A stretch of 64,000 nucleotides of DNA from an uncultured Lachnospiraceae bacterium (GTDB taxonomy: Bacteria > Bacillota > Clostridia > Lachnospirales > Lachnospiraceae), in the NCBI GenBank assembly GCA_934385475.1, contig CAKRPS010000004.1, positions 28,362 through 92,361 on the forward strand. Reading direction: 5' to 3'. Each line of letters starts with the position of its first letter. The first letter of the stretch is position 1. Of the stretch, positions 9,426-17,870 are shown in pieces. Under the pieces are notes generated by a model. That model did not search any database and had not been told where the DNA came from. It was given only the letters and a program-made list of their open reading frames with translations. Made by a program: the position numbers and the translations under genes.

Positions 9426-10167
9426 ACAAACCTACCGGACAGTGATCGGAGCCGGTCACTTCGGTGTAGATTTTGGCATCCTGTAAGCGGTCTTTTAATG
9501 CTTCGGATACCATAAAATAGTCGATACGCCATCCGGCGTTTTTGGCTCTTGCGCTGAAGCGGTAAGACCACCAGGAATAAATCCCCTCCTGATCGGGGTA
9601 GAAATAACGGAAGGTATCAATAAATCCATTTTGTAAGAGCGTGGTAAATTTGCCGCGCTCTTCGTCTGTAAAACCGGCATTTTTGCGGTTGCTCTTAGGA
9701 TTTTTCAGGTCGATCTCCTGGTGAGCCACATTGAGATCGCCACAGAAGATTACGGGCTTGTGTTCTTCCAGCTTTTTGAGATAGGAAAGAAAATCCTCTT
9801 CCCATTTCATCCGGTAATCTAACCTGGCCAGTTCATTCTGTGAATTGGGGGTGTATACCGTGATAAAATAAAAATCCGGGTATTCCAGCGTGATAACACG
9901 GCCTTCGTGGTCATGCTCCTCCATGCCGATTCCATAAGAGACGCTGAGCGGTTCCTGCTTTGCAAAAATTGCGGTGCCGGAGTATCCCTTTTTCTCTGCA
10001 TAATTCCAGTATTGGTGATAGCCGGGAAGATCCAGATCAATCTGTCCTTCCTGCAGTTTTGTTTCCTGTAGACAGAAAATGTCTGCGTCTGCCTCCTTGA
10101 AGAAGTCGAGAAAGCCTTTGCCAACACAGGCTCTAAGTCCGTTTACATTCCATGAGATAAATTTCAT
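9415..10167 (-). CDS. xth: Exodeoxyribonuclease III
   Basis: A 250-residue DNA repair enzyme: apurinic/apyrimidinic endonuclease and 3'-5' exonuclease. Seen: [18 protein letters not shown] at the N-terminus, QETKLQ (metal-binding Glu), GDLNVAH, and [10 protein letters not shown] (catalytic Asp-His pair) at the end, all hallmarks of the ExoIII/APE1 family. It lies 2 nt behind the SGNH-type gene on the minus strand and is probably cotranscribed with it, although the functions appear unrelated. Confidence 0.96.
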   Translation of the reverse strand: MKFISWNVNGLRACVGKGFLDFFKEADADIFCLQETKLQEGQIDLDLPGYHQYWNYAEKKGYSGTAIFAKQEPLSVSYGIGMEEHDHEGRVITLEYPDFYFITVYTPNSQNELARLDYRMKWEEDFLSYLKKLEEHKPVIFCGDLNVAHQEIDLKNPKSNRKNAGFTDEERGKFTTLLQNGFIDTFRYFYPDQEGIYSWWSYRFSARAKNAGWRIDYFMVSEALKDRLQDAKIYTEVTGSDHCPVGLFMK

Positions 10168-10169
10168 TG

Positions 10170-11225
10170 TCAGTCTCCTTCGTAATATTTTTTGATGTCG
10201 TCCTGCGCAATGCGGTAAGCCAGCTCGCGCATACCGTCCAGTCTCTGTTCGTAATTATCGATGGTGAGCCTTTCCTCACCCTTTGCCAGCTTGTCAAAGA
10301 TGTAATAATTGATATCCTTGGAGAAATGGAGCATGTCCATATAGTTGTCAAGGGTCGTGATGACCGGTTCATCATCCTGATAATAATAGATTTCCACGTT
10401 GTCATAGCTTAAAAGAGAAGCAATGGCCTGCTTTTCATTGTAAATGACGGTCTCCAGTTCGCCGCTTCGATAGGCATTGTCCCACCACAGCATTGAGTAA
10501 GGAGAGAAGAAAAATTTGAAAGTCGTTTCGGGATGTTCCTGCACCTTGGCGGTGAGCAGTGCAATATTTCCATTCAGCTCCGTCTCGTTTGCCGTCTGGG
10601 GCTGCATGGGAGATATGTCTGAAAGACGGATGTACAGACCGGTTGCCGTCTCGACATTGAAGTGCTTCCACTGCGCCCAGTTGTAGGAATCTCCCTCGTC
10701 ATAGCTGCCGATGAAAGAAAATGCCAGCATATAAGGTATTTTCTTCATAAGCACATCCTTATTCAGAAGATATGGATAGTCGTTGAGGTAATTTTTGTCA
10801 TACAGGTACATCGGACAGCCCGTAGAGACATAGGTAGGCTCTGTGCTGGCCGACAGCGAGGAAGGATCGATGTTATAGAAAACATATTTGGGATCGTGTT
10901 CCTCATAGGCGGCATCCAGCAGATAGCACAGATCCGCCGTGGCACCGTAGGATCGGATGGCCTTGATGGAGGTACAGGAAAAGGCATCGTCAAACCAGCC
11001 GTTGTTGTAATTTTCACAGACCGAAGAACCCACGATCAGGGCGTCGTAATCAAAATTCCGAAGCGTGCCGATACACTGGTATTCCTTGTCGGTCAGAACT
11101 GCCTTCAGACCGGGAAGAGGCTTGTGATACTGATAAAAAGGGTCGAGAATCACCACCACGCCTATCACGGCGACAAGCAGCAGGAACATTCGTATGCAAA
11201 AGGATTTCAGAAATTGTTTCTCCAT
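10170..11225 (-). CDS. SGNH/AlgX-like protein, partner of an MBOAT acyltransferase
   Basis: A 351-residue protein with one N-terminal membrane helix (residues about 9-28, [20 protein letters not shown]) and an extracytoplasmic domain. [10 protein letters not shown] carries the GSS block of SGNH-type esterases, and MDMLHFS near the C-terminus offers the Asp/His block. Such proteins usually work with an MBOAT membrane protein to acylate a surface polymer; the gene immediately upstream in the operon is one. The polymer and acyl group are unknown. Start ATG 11225 is preceded by GAGG at some distance, so it is moderately sure. Confidence 0.75.
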   Translation of the reverse strand: MEKQFLKSFCIRMFLLLVAVIGVVVILDPFYQYHKPLPGLKAVLTDKEYQCIGTLRNFDYDALIVGSSVCENYNNGWFDDAFSCTSIKAIRSYGATADLCYLLDAAYEEHDPKYVFYNIDPSSLSASTEPTYVSTGCPMYLYDKNYLNDYPYLLNKDVLMKKIPYMLAFSFIGSYDEGDSYNWAQWKHFNVETATGLYIRLSDISPMQPQTANETELNGNIALLTAKVQEHPETTFKFFFSPYSMLWWDNAYRSGELETVIYNEKQAIASLLSYDNVEIYYYQDDEPVITTLDNYMDMLHFSKDINYYIFDKLAKGEERLTIDNYEQRLDGMRELAYRIAQDDIKKYYEGD

Positions 11226-11277
11226 ATTTCATATAACCTCGGTTTTTAATAAAGTGCCTATTTTTTTGCTCATGTGG

Positions 11278-12789
11278 TTAAAAGTTAAAGTATAAAAAGG
11301 TGCTTACCTGCGAGAGGGAAACCACACACCATAAAAGCAGCAGGCAGCAATACCAGCAGCGTCTGGAGGTCAGTTCTCCCTTCATTGTCCGTTCGTAGGC
11401 ATTGGGCCGGAAGATCAGGTAGAATGCCAGCACAAACAGCAGGATCATAAAGATCAGGTACAGATATTTCACCAGATCCGGGGCTGCCAGATCCAGAGCC
11501 TGTCTCAGGACATAGATTTCCGGAATATCAAGCTGTGCTGCCAGATCATAGATCTTGCCGTGAAAACCTCCGGTAAAGAGGTTCCGGAAAAGCTGGACAG
11601 CATTTCCCAGTGACGTGCTCCGGAAGAAGAACAGTGACAGATTGAACAGGCTGAAGGTAAAGATCCACCCCAGCCATGCCGGAATATGGAAACGGGAAGG
11701 ACGTTTTTCGGGACGTCCCTTGATCCCGACAATACCGAGGTTGTCCCATATAACCAGAATACCGTGTACAACACCCCATGCAATGTAGGTCCAGGCAGCG
11801 CCGTGCCACAGGCCGCTGAGCAGGAAAATGATAAAGGTGTTAAGCAGCATACGTGCTTTTCCCTTACGGCTGCCTCCGAGGGGGATGTAGACGTAGGTGA
11901 TAAAAAAGCGTGATAAGGTGATATGCCAGCGTTGCCAGAATTCCTTGATGCTACAGGAGCGGTAAGGCGAGTTGAAATTTATGGGCAGATCAATGTTGAA
12001 CATTTTGCCAAGTCCCATCGCCATATCGGAGTAGCCGCTGAAATCAAAATACAGTTCGAAGGTGTAGGACAGGATCGTCACAATGGTAGAGATACTGTCA
12101 AGGGCATAGGTTTCGTCAAAGCCATAGTTGGCGACCAGGGCAAAGGTATCTGCCAGCAGAACCTTTTTGGCCAGTCCCAGAACGAACAGATAGAGTCCTC
12201 TTGCAAAGGAATCACTCTGAAAACGTCTCTTTGACAGATCCTCGAACTGGGGAAGCATTTCATCGTACAGAACAATAGGACCTGCGACAAGCTGCGGGAA
12301 AAAGGTGACAAAGGTCACATAGGAAAGAAGCGGATAATGCTCTGCCTTTCTGCGGCACCTGTCGATGATAAAGGAAAGCTGCTGAAACGTAAAAAAGCTG
12401 ATACCGAGCGGCAGCAGGATATGTTTCAGGGCAAAATCCGTGTGGAAAGCAGCATTTATATTCTCGATAAAAAAGTCGTAGTATTTATAATAGAACAAAA
12501 TGCCCAGATTTAAGGTTACACCGACTGCCATGGCGAGCCTGTACAGAAGCTTTGTGTGGGCAGCGTTTTCGGGTATTTTCGTCAGCAGAAAACTAAGAAA
12601 ATAGTTAAGAGCCATGCTTACCAGTATAATGGCGAGATAATAGGTATTGAAATATCCGTAGAACCACAGGGACATTCCTGCAAGAAAGGCCTCCGCAAGA
12701 CGGTATCTGCGCAGACGGTTCAGACCGTACCACCCGATCAGCACAAGCGGCATAAATATAAAAATAAAAAGATACGAATTGAACTGCAT
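11278..12789 (-). CDS. MBOAT family membrane O-acyltransferase (AlgI/DltB-like)
   Basis: About 503 residues with some ten membrane helices. LSGLWHGAAWTYIAWG carries the conserved MBOAT histidine, and SPYRSCSIKEFWQRWHITLSRF is the other strongly conserved block. The family moves acyl groups (often acetyl) across the membrane onto polysaccharides or teichoic acids. The open frame reaches 12819, but the internal ATG at 12789 (MQFNSYLFIFIF) begins like other AlgI proteins; neither start has a well-spaced ribosome site (AGGAAGG lies 15 nt before the chosen ATG). First gene of an operon with the SGNH-type protein and xth. Confidence 0.9.
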   Translation of the reverse strand: MQFNSYLFIFIFMPLVLIGWYGLNRLRRYRLAEAFLAGMSLWFYGYFNTYYLAIILVSMALNYFLSFLLTKIPENAAHTKLLYRLAMAVGVTLNLGILFYYKYYDFFIENINAAFHTDFALKHILLPLGISFFTFQQLSFIIDRCRRKAEHYPLLSYVTFVTFFPQLVAGPIVLYDEMLPQFEDLSKRRFQSDSFARGLYLFVLGLAKKVLLADTFALVANYGFDETYALDSISTIVTILSYTFELYFDFSGYSDMAMGLGKMFNIDLPINFNSPYRSCSIKEFWQRWHITLSRFFITYVYIPLGGSRKGKARMLLNTFIIFLLSGLWHGAAWTYIAWGVVHGILVIWDNLGIVGIKGRPEKRPSRFHIPAWLGWIFTFSLFNLSLFFFRSTSLGNAVQLFRNLFTGGFHGKIYDLAAQLDIPEIYVLRQALDLAAPDLVKYLYLIFMILLFVLAFYLIFRPNAYERTMKGELTSRRCWYCCLLLLWCVVSLSQVSTFLYFNF

Positions 12790-12849
12790 AAATAAAGAAG
12801 AAATCCTTCCTGTATACATATTTTTCTTAATAAGGTAAAAACTAACTGT

Positions 12850-12878
12850 AGTATAGCAGAGATGGTTTCAAGAAACAA
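12850..12878 (-). promoter_or_regulatory. Promoter of the MBOAT operon
   Basis: On the minus strand TTGTTT (12878-12873), 17-bp spacer, TATACT (12855-12850). The spacer holds a GTTTC/GAAAC inverted pair. Confidence 0.5.
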
Positions 12879-12921
12879 TAAAGAAACCGTTGACAAAAAC
12901 TGATTAAAACGGAGGTTTATC

Positions 12922-13545
12922 GTGCGAGGATGTATATGTGCTTTGGTGTTGGTGGTGTGCCTGCTGCTCAGTGGCTGTGGAGACAGTATGCCTCAGGAGG
13001 ATATTGTCGGAAACGGACAGGCATTTGAGATGCAGCAGGTCGGAGAAGACCTGCAGGCGAGCAATTTTCCTGCCCCGGAGGAAAAAAGAAACAGACAGGT
13101 GACGCTGACCGACCTGCGGGATGAGGTCACAGGAGAGCTCGGAGAAGAATATTTTCCGGAGGCACCCATGTCACAGCAGGAGCTGGAGCGGCTGACCGGA
13201 ATTTCCAAAGATATGTATGTGGAATATCTGGCAGAGAGGCGGATATCGGATGATGAAATTGACATGCTGCTGATCATCCATGCAAAAGAGGATTCCGTCG
13301 GAGCTATCGAGGCGGCTCTGGAAACATATCGTACAAAAATTTTGTCGGATAATGAAGAAGATCTGCGAAGACTTGGCAAAGCAGAGGCATCCCGTATGGA
13401 AACCGTAGAGGATTACATCTGCTTTGTTCTGCTTGGCGGTGATACGGCAGGGGTCGTATCGCAGGAAAAAGATGCGGTGACAGAGTATTGCCTTGAAAGG
13501 AACGAGAGGGCGATCCACGTGCTGGAACAGGCCATTTTGCAGTAA
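12922..13545 (+). CDS. DUF4358-type lipoprotein
   Basis: A 207-residue secreted lipoprotein: the signal peptide ends in lipobox LLSGC (Cys19). The mature part contains about 130 residues resembling DUF4358 (ISKDMYVEYLAERRISDDEIDMLLIIHAKEDS, in pieces GISKDMYVEY and EIDMLLIIHAKED), a family of unknown function that in Lachnospiraceae often lies beside MBOAT/SGNH genes. The assignment is by pattern and context. Start is GTG 12922, set by GGAGG at 12911-12915. It is divergent from the MBOAT operon, so a joint role in surface-polymer modification is plausible but unproven. Confidence 0.75.
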   Translation: MRGCICALVLVVCLLLSGCGDSMPQEDIVGNGQAFEMQQVGEDLQASNFPAPEEKRNRQVTLTDLRDEVTGELGEEYFPEAPMSQQELERLTGISKDMYVEYLAERRISDDEIDMLLIIHAKEDSVGAIEAALETYRTKILSDNEEDLRRLGKAEASRMETVEDYICFVLLGGDTAGVVSQEKDAVTEYCLERNERAIHVLEQAILQ

Positions 13546-13559
13546 TGTATGACCGATAG

Positions 13560-14204
13560 TCAGGCAAGAAACTCCTTGAGCAGAAGTTCCAGTTCTTCCG
13601 CCTCCGATCTGGAGAAAGCAGGAGCAGATTCTTTTGCGGTCTGAGGGGCAGCAGGTTGACTCTTGAGCTGCTGTATATCTTCAAGTGCCTGTTCCATCTG
13701 GTTGGAGAGATGATTTTCCAGATAGTCGATCAGATTGATCTGCAGGATCTTCTGCTTGCCCGGAATGTCGATCAGGGAAGCGAGGGAGAAATAAAAGTAC
13801 AGTCCCAGAAAGCTGGTCAGATAAAAAGGAGCGATCTGTAAAAGGCTTTCCCCGGCTACAATGCTGAGACAGGCACCGATACCGGCAACCAGCACCGCAA
13901 GCAGGGTGAGCTGTCCGGCCAGATGCTTCAGGAAAGAGAGGGGAAATATGCCGAGCCGGATCTGGTTTAAAAACCTGTCCACAAATACGGGTACATTGGA
14001 AATGCCATCGTGAATCCTGCTGCAGCCGGAAAACTTTAGTTTAAGCTGTTGTAAGGATTTATTTTTGGTGGCGGACATGTTTTCCGTGTCTTTGATCAAC
14101 CGGCAGTATATCACGCCCAGGGAGATCTGACATAGGATACTAAGAGAAAGAAGCGACAGAATGCCGATCATAAAGTTTTTATGCTGAAAAAATAGTGTCA
14201 TCAT
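13560..14204 (-). CDS. Uncharacterised membrane protein
   Basis: A 214-residue protein that I do not recognise. It has an N-terminal membrane helix (residues about 12-32), a cytoplasmic stretch, two more hydrophobic segments (about 95-115 and 122-145), and a C-terminal tail with a Pro/Ala/Glu-rich part and a helical end (SEAEELELLLKEFLA). The layout resembles a small membrane-anchored sensor or scaffold, but no catalytic motif is seen. Start ATG 14204 follows AGGAGG with 8-nt spacing. It converges on the DUF4358 gene with only 14 bp between. Confidence 0.7.
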   Translation of the reverse strand: MMTLFFQHKNFMIGILSLLSLSILCQISLGVIYCRLIKDTENMSATKNKSLQQLKLKFSGCSRIHDGISNVPVFVDRFLNQIRLGIFPLSFLKHLAGQLTLLAVLVAGIGACLSIVAGESLLQIAPFYLTSFLGLYFYFSLASLIDIPGKQKILQINLIDYLENHLSNQMEQALEDIQQLKSQPAAPQTAKESAPAFSRSEAEELELLLKEFLA

Positions 14205-14309
14205 AGGGATAACCTCCTTTATTTGTTTTATTGTGACAGGAAATTGCCATGTTCTATATGTGATTGTAATATAAAGTGCAAAAGATATGTTATTTTAGGC
14301 ATCGACAAA

Positions 14310-14338
14310 TTGCGGCACAGCAAAAATTGTGCTATAGT
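14310..14338 (+). promoter_or_regulatory. Promoter of the TSCPD-murG unit
   Basis: TTGCGG (14310-14315), 17-bp spacer, TATAGT (14333-14338) with an extended TGC before the -10 box. Confidence 0.5.
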
Positions 14339-14396
14339 AAATTCCGTAGAAAAAGAGGGATTCGATGCAAAAATACGAAAAGCGGAGGAACGAAAA

Positions 14397-14639
14397 ATGA
14401 TCTATCATCCAAAGGGAGTCTGCTCCAGTGCAATTGATATCGATGTGGAGGACGGAGTTATCAGGTCTGTTTCTTTTACAGGGGGATGTAACGGCAACCT
14501 GCAGGGAATTTCCAGTCTGGTAAAGGGAATGAAGGTTGAGGATGCGATCAGCAAGCTCAGCGGCATTAAGTGCGGCTTTAAGAATACATCCTGCCCGGAT
14601 CAGCTTGCACAGGCATTGAAGGAGATTGTAAATAATTAG
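14397..14639 (+). CDS. TSCPD domain protein
   Basis: An 80-residue protein of the TSCPD family, named for the motif TSCPD that is present here (FKNTSCPDQLAQAL). Three Cys (GVCSS, TGGCNGN, IKCGF) plus that motif suggest metal or nucleotide binding; the same module occurs at the C-terminus of some vitamin-B12-dependent ribonucleotide reductases. The function of the stand-alone form is unknown. The start ATG 14397 is set by GGAGG at 14384-14388; the open frame begins 174 bases earlier but that part is untranslated promoter region. It probably shares a transcript with murG, 14 nt downstream. Confidence 0.85.
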   Translation: MIYHPKGVCSSAIDIDVEDGVIRSVSFTGGCNGNLQGISSLVKGMKVEDAISKLSGIKCGFKNTSCPDQLAQALKEIVNN

Positions 14640-14653
14640 GAGGCTTTGGCCAT

Positions 14654-15736
14654 ATGAGCAAGAAAATTGTACTTACAGGCGGAGGTACGGCCGGGCATGT
14701 GACGCCGAATATTGCGCTGCTGCCCAGACTGAAAGATCTTGATTATGAAGTCTTTTATATAGGCTCTTATGATGGAATTGAGAAGAAGCTGATAGAAGAT
14801 TTTGACATACCATACTATGGAATCGCCACGGGCAAGTTCCGCAGGTACTTTGATCCCAAAAACTTCTCAGACCCTTTCCGTGTGATAAAGGGAATGAGAG
14901 AAGCCAGAAAATATCTGAAGGAGATAGCACCGGATGTGTTGTTTTCCAAGGGTGGATTTGTGAGTGTTCCCGTAGTGCGGGCAGCCGCCTCGTTGGGAAT
15001 TCCCTGTATCATCCATGAATCGGATATGACGCCGGGGCTTGCCAACAAGCTGTGTATTCCGGTAGCGAAGAAGGTCTGTTGTAATTTCCCGGAGACGCTG
15101 GAAATGCTCCCCGCTAAGAAAGCGGTGCTGACCGGTTCCCCTATCCGGCAGGAGCTTTCACAGGGAGATAAGAAGGCAGCGTATGAGCTGTGTGGCTTTG
15201 ATGACTCCAAACCGGTTATTATGGTGGTGGGAGGAAGCCTTGGCTCGGCAGCCATCAATCAGGCTGTACGGGATATTCTGCCGGAGCTTCTCAAGGATTT
15301 TCAGGTGGTACACCTGTGCGGCAAGGAGAAAGTCGACAATTTACTGCTCACAACAAAGGGCTACAAGCAGTTTGAATATATAAGATCGGAAATGAAGGAC
15401 ATTTTCGCCATGGCGGATATCGTCATTTCCAGAGCGGGTGCGAATGCGATCAGCGAGCTTTTGTCTTTGAAAAAGCCTAATATCCTGATCCCGCTTCCGG
15501 CTACCAGCAGCAGAGGAGACCAGATCCTGAATGCGAAGTCCTTTGAATCACAGGGCTTCAGCGTCGTGATCGATGAGGATGATCTCACGAAGAAGCTTCT
15601 TCTGGAGAAGATACAGGAATTGTACTTTAACAGGGCAAGCTACGTGAAGGCCATGAGCCAGAGCGGTCAGCGTGATTCGATCAGCACGATCACGAACCTG
15701 ATCGAAGAGGCAGCAGCGGAAAAGAAGCATTCTTGA
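14654..15736 (+). CDS. murG: MurG, lipid II-forming N-acetylglucosaminyltransferase
   Basis: A 360-residue peripheral membrane glycosyltransferase (GT28) that adds GlcNAc from UDP-GlcNAc to lipid I, giving lipid II for peptidoglycan. The N-terminal domain has the glycine-rich loop VLTGGGTAGHVTPN, and the second domain has VVGGSLGSAAIN and ISRAGANAISELLSLKKPNILIPLP (in part), which bind the donor sugar nucleotide. It stands apart from the usual dcw division/cell wall cluster, next to the TSCPD gene, so it may be a second or relocated copy. Confidence 0.95.
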   Translation: MSKKIVLTGGGTAGHVTPNIALLPRLKDLDYEVFYIGSYDGIEKKLIEDFDIPYYGIATGKFRRYFDPKNFSDPFRVIKGMREARKYLKEIAPDVLFSKGGFVSVPVVRAAASLGIPCIIHESDMTPGLANKLCIPVAKKVCCNFPETLEMLPAKKAVLTGSPIRQELSQGDKKAAYELCGFDDSKPVIMVVGGSLGSAAINQAVRDILPELLKDFQVVHLCGKEKVDNLLLTTKGYKQFEYIRSEMKDIFAMADIVISRAGANAISELLSLKKPNILIPLPATSSRGDQILNAKSFESQGFSVVIDEDDLTKKLLLEKIQELYFNRASYVKAMSQSGQRDSISTITNLIEEAAAEKKHS

Positions 15737-15761
15737 AAAACCGCAGATACAATGATACACT
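15733..15761 (+). promoter_or_regulatory. Promoter of pgi
   Basis: TTGAAA (15733-15738, overlapping the murG stop codon), 17-bp spacer, TACACT (15756-15761). Confidence 0.55.
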
Positions 15762-15816
15762 AATAAACAGGGTTTAAGGCATTGCCAAATGCTTAAGAAA
15801 GGTAAAGGAGAAAAAT

Positions 15817-17163
15817 ATGAGCAAAGTTACATTTGACTATTCCAAAGCGGCTCCCTTTGTAAAGGATAACGAAGTAGAGTCCATGAAAAAGCTTGCACTG
15901 GATGCAAAAGAGCTTCTGGTAAGCAAGAAAGGTGCTGGAAATGATTTCCTTGGATGGATCGATCTTCCGGTAGACTATGATAAGGAAGAGTTTGCAAGAA
16001 TCAAGAAGGCGGCAGCTAAGATTCAGAGCGATTCCGAGGTACTTCTGGTAATCGGTATCGGCGGTTCCTATCTTGGAGCAAGGGCAGCGATCGAATTCCT
16101 TCGCCATAGCTTCTACAATATAGTAGACAAATCAATCCGTAAGACTCCTGAAATTTATTTTGTAGGAAATTCTATCAGCTCTACTTATATCAAACACCTG
16201 ATCGATGTAATCGGCGACAGAGATTTCTCCATCAACATGATCTCCAAGTCCGGAACAACAACAGAACCTGCTATTGCATTCCGTGTATTTAAAGAAATGG
16301 CAGAAAAGAAATATGGTAAAGAAGGCGCAGCAAAGAGAATCTACGCTACCACAGATAAGGCAAAGGGATCTCTTAAGAACCTGGCTACTGAGGAAGGTTA
16401 TGAAAGCTTTGTAGTACCGGATGATGTAGGAGGACGTTTCTCTGTTCTTACCGCAGTTGGTCTTCTTCCGATCGCTGTATCCGGAGCAGATATTGATAAA
16501 TTGATGGAAGGTGCTGCAGAGGGCAGAAAGATGGCTCTTGAAGCTTCCTTTGAGGATAATGATGCACTGAAATATGCAGCGCTTCGTAATATTTTATTAA
16601 GAAAAGGCAAACAGATTGAAATTCTTGCAAACTACGAGCCGAGTGTTCACTATGTATCTGAATGGTGGAAACAGCTTTACGGCGAGTCCGAAGGAAAGGA
16701 TCAGAAGGGTATTTTCCCGGCAAGCGTTGATCTGACAACAGATCTGCACTCCATGGGACAGTTCATTCAGGATGGTTCCAGAAACCTGTTCGAGACAGTT
16801 ATCAACATTGAGACCAGCAGAGAAGAGATCATCATCGGAGAAGAGCCGGTAGATCTGGACGGCCTTAACTATCTGGCAGGAAAGACTGTTGATTTCGTAA
16901 ATAAGAGCGCTATGAACGGTACAGTTCTGGCACATACAGACGGTCAGGTTCCGAACTTTATGATCAAGGTTCCTGAGGTTAATGAATTTTATCTGGGCGA
17001 GCTGTTCTACTTCTTCGAGTTTGCCTGCGGTGTGAGTGGTTATATTCTCGGGGTAAATCCTTTCAACCAGCCTGGTGTGGAAAGCTACAAGAAGAATATG
17101 TTCGCACTTCTTGGTAAGCCGGGATATGAAGCTCAGAGAGAAGAGCTTCTGAAAAGACTTTAA
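15817..17163 (+). CDS. pgi: Glucose-6-phosphate isomerase
   Basis: A 448-residue glycolytic enzyme converting glucose 6-phosphate and fructose 6-phosphate. Seen: [18 protein letters not shown] (sugar-phosphate loop), [16 protein letters not shown] (phosphate binding), [19 protein letters not shown], and [13 protein letters not shown] with the catalytic Glu. The length fits the shorter bacterial form as in Bacilli. Codon use is strongly biased, as expected of a highly expressed gene. It has its own promoter and ribosome site AAAGGAG. Confidence 0.97.
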   Translation: MSKVTFDYSKAAPFVKDNEVESMKKLALDAKELLVSKKGAGNDFLGWIDLPVDYDKEEFARIKKAAAKIQSDSEVLLVIGIGGSYLGARAAIEFLRHSFYNIVDKSIRKTPEIYFVGNSISSTYIKHLIDVIGDRDFSINMISKSGTTTEPAIAFRVFKEMAEKKYGKEGAAKRIYATTDKAKGSLKNLATEEGYESFVVPDDVGGRFSVLTAVGLLPIAVSGADIDKLMEGAAEGRKMALEASFEDNDALKYAALRNILLRKGKQIEILANYEPSVHYVSEWWKQLYGESEGKDQKGIFPASVDLTTDLHSMGQFIQDGSRNLFETVINIETSREEIIIGEEPVDLDGLNYLAGKTVDFVNKSAMNGTVLAHTDGQVPNFMIKVPEVNEFYLGELFYFFEFACGVSGYILGVNPFNQPGVESYKKNMFALLGKPGYEAQREELLKRL

Positions 17164-17176
17164 GATCATCAAATTT

Positions 17177-17198
17177 GTGCGGCTTTTCGGAGCCGTAC
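17177..17198 (+). terminator. Hairpin after pgi
   Basis: An 8-bp stem (17177-17184 with 17191-17198, one G-U pair) and loop of 6. No T-run follows, so termination is uncertain; it may protect the 3' end. Confidence 0.35.
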
Positions 17199-17221
17199 AA
17201 TAAGATAAATTAAAAAAACTC

Positions 17222-17250
17222 TTGACGAAAAGGTTAGCTAGTGCTAACCT
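17222..17250 (+). promoter_or_regulatory. Probable feo operon promoter
   Basis: TTGACG (17222-17227), 17-bp spacer and TAACCT (17245-17250). The -10 box is poor, and it lies inside the first operator, so repressor binding would cover the polymerase site. Confidence 0.4.
17231..17250. promoter_or_regulatory. Metal-regulator operator 1 (TTAG-N6-CTAA)
   Basis: AGGTTAG-CTAGTG-CTAACCT, a near-perfect palindrome with 7-bp arms. The arms resemble DtxR/IdeR-type boxes (AGGTTAG/CTAACCT), but the spacing is 6 instead of 1. An iron-responsive repressor is the likely ligand (inference from the feo genes). Confidence 0.65.
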
Positions 17251-17264
17251 TTATCTGTAATCAG

Positions 17265-17284
17265 AGGTTAGGTATTTCTAACTA
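17265..17284. promoter_or_regulatory. Metal-regulator operator 2 (TTAG-N6-CTAA)
   Basis: AGGTTAG-GTATTT-CTAACTA: same arms and the same 6-bp spacing as operator 1, with centres 34 bp apart, about three helical turns, so two dimers could bind the same face of the DNA. Confidence 0.6.
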
Positions 17285-17305
17285 TAGAAAGAGGGAGATG
17301 ATGTG

Positions 17306-17515
17306 ATGCCGTTGACATTCGCAAAAGAGGGAGAAGTCAATTCAATCAAAAAAGTAGGCGGCAAAGAGGAGACCAGATTGTTCCTTGAGAAGCTTGGTTT
17401 CGTAACTGGCGCCAATGTAACAGTTGTTTCATCAATCGATGGCAATCTGATCGTCAACATAAAAGACTCCAGGATTGCAGTCGGTAAAGATATGGCCGGA
17501 CACATTATGGTATAA
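17306..17515 (+). CDS. feoA: FeoA, first copy
   Basis: A 69-residue small SH3-like protein that helps FeoB import ferrous iron. GGKEETRLFLEKLGFVTGANV is the FeoA core (cut here at 20: GKEETRLFLEKLGFVTGANV), followed by the beta-barrel strands and IAVGKDMAGHIMV. ATG 17306 is 8 nt behind GGGAG; GTG 17303 is also possible. A terminator follows directly, so expression of feoA2-feoB may be stepped down from this gene. Confidence 0.9.
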   Translation: MPLTFAKEGEVNSIKKVGGKEETRLFLEKLGFVTGANVTVVSSIDGNLIVNIKDSRIAVGKDMAGHIMV

Positions 17516-17544
17516 AAAAGGTTCGCCGTAAGACGACCTTTTTT
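17514..17544 (+). terminator. Hairpin terminator between the two feoA genes
   Basis: A 10- to 11-bp A/T-rich stem with one bulged T (arms AAAAAAGG / CCTTTTTT plus CG pairs), 8-nt loop, ending in a T-run. It overlaps the feoA1 stop codon. Because no new promoter is evident before feoA2, it may work as a partial terminator. Confidence 0.65.
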
Positions 17545-17570
17545 AGTAACTTACAGTAAGTTGGAACTAA

Positions 17571-17590
17571 CATCTGTCGTTGCACAGATG
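17571..17590 (+). other. Hairpin in the feoA1-feoA2 gap
   Basis: CATCTGT-CGTTGC-ACAGATG, a 7-bp perfect inverted repeat. Just upstream AACTTA/TAAGTT (17548-17562) forms another small hairpin. Purpose unknown. Confidence 0.4.
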
Positions 17591-17632
17591 CGCAACCGTA
17601 CAGATGAGCAATAGGAGGATAGAAAAAGAAGC

Positions 17633-17854
17633 ATGAAAACATTAAAAGAAGTTGCAGTCGGCCAGACAGTAAAGGTTAAGAAGCTGTCCGGTGAAGGCCC
17701 CGTCAAGAGACGTATCATGGATATGGGCATCACAAAGGGTGTTGATGTTTATGTCCGCAAGGTAGCACCTCTCGGTGATCCAGTCGAGGTTACTGTCAGA
17801 GGATATGAGCTGTCACTGCGTAAAGCAGATGCAGAAATGATTGAAGTGGAATAG
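17633..17854 (+). CDS. feoA: FeoA, second copy
   Basis: A 73-residue FeoA-family protein (VKVKKLSGEGPVKRRIMDMG then VDVYVRKVAPLGDPVEVTVRG, ending LSLRKADAEMIEVE), the usual FeoA length. It lies 16 nt ahead of feoB and is the copy most likely to pair with it. It differs clearly from the first FeoA, so the two are not a recent duplication. The ribosome site AGGAGG at 17613-17618 is unusually far (14 nt) from the ATG. Confidence 0.92.
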   Translation: MKTLKEVAVGQTVKVKKLSGEGPVKRRIMDMGITKGVDVYVRKVAPLGDPVEVTVRGYELSLRKADAEMIEVE

Positions 17855-17870
17855 AAAGGAAAGGTAAAAG

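Noticed and set aside
12864..12888. GGTTTC/GAAACC inverted pair before the DUF4358 gene as an operator
   Set aside because: The arms are short and partly inside the MBOAT promoter spacer; no regulator is next to it, so it is only mentioned.
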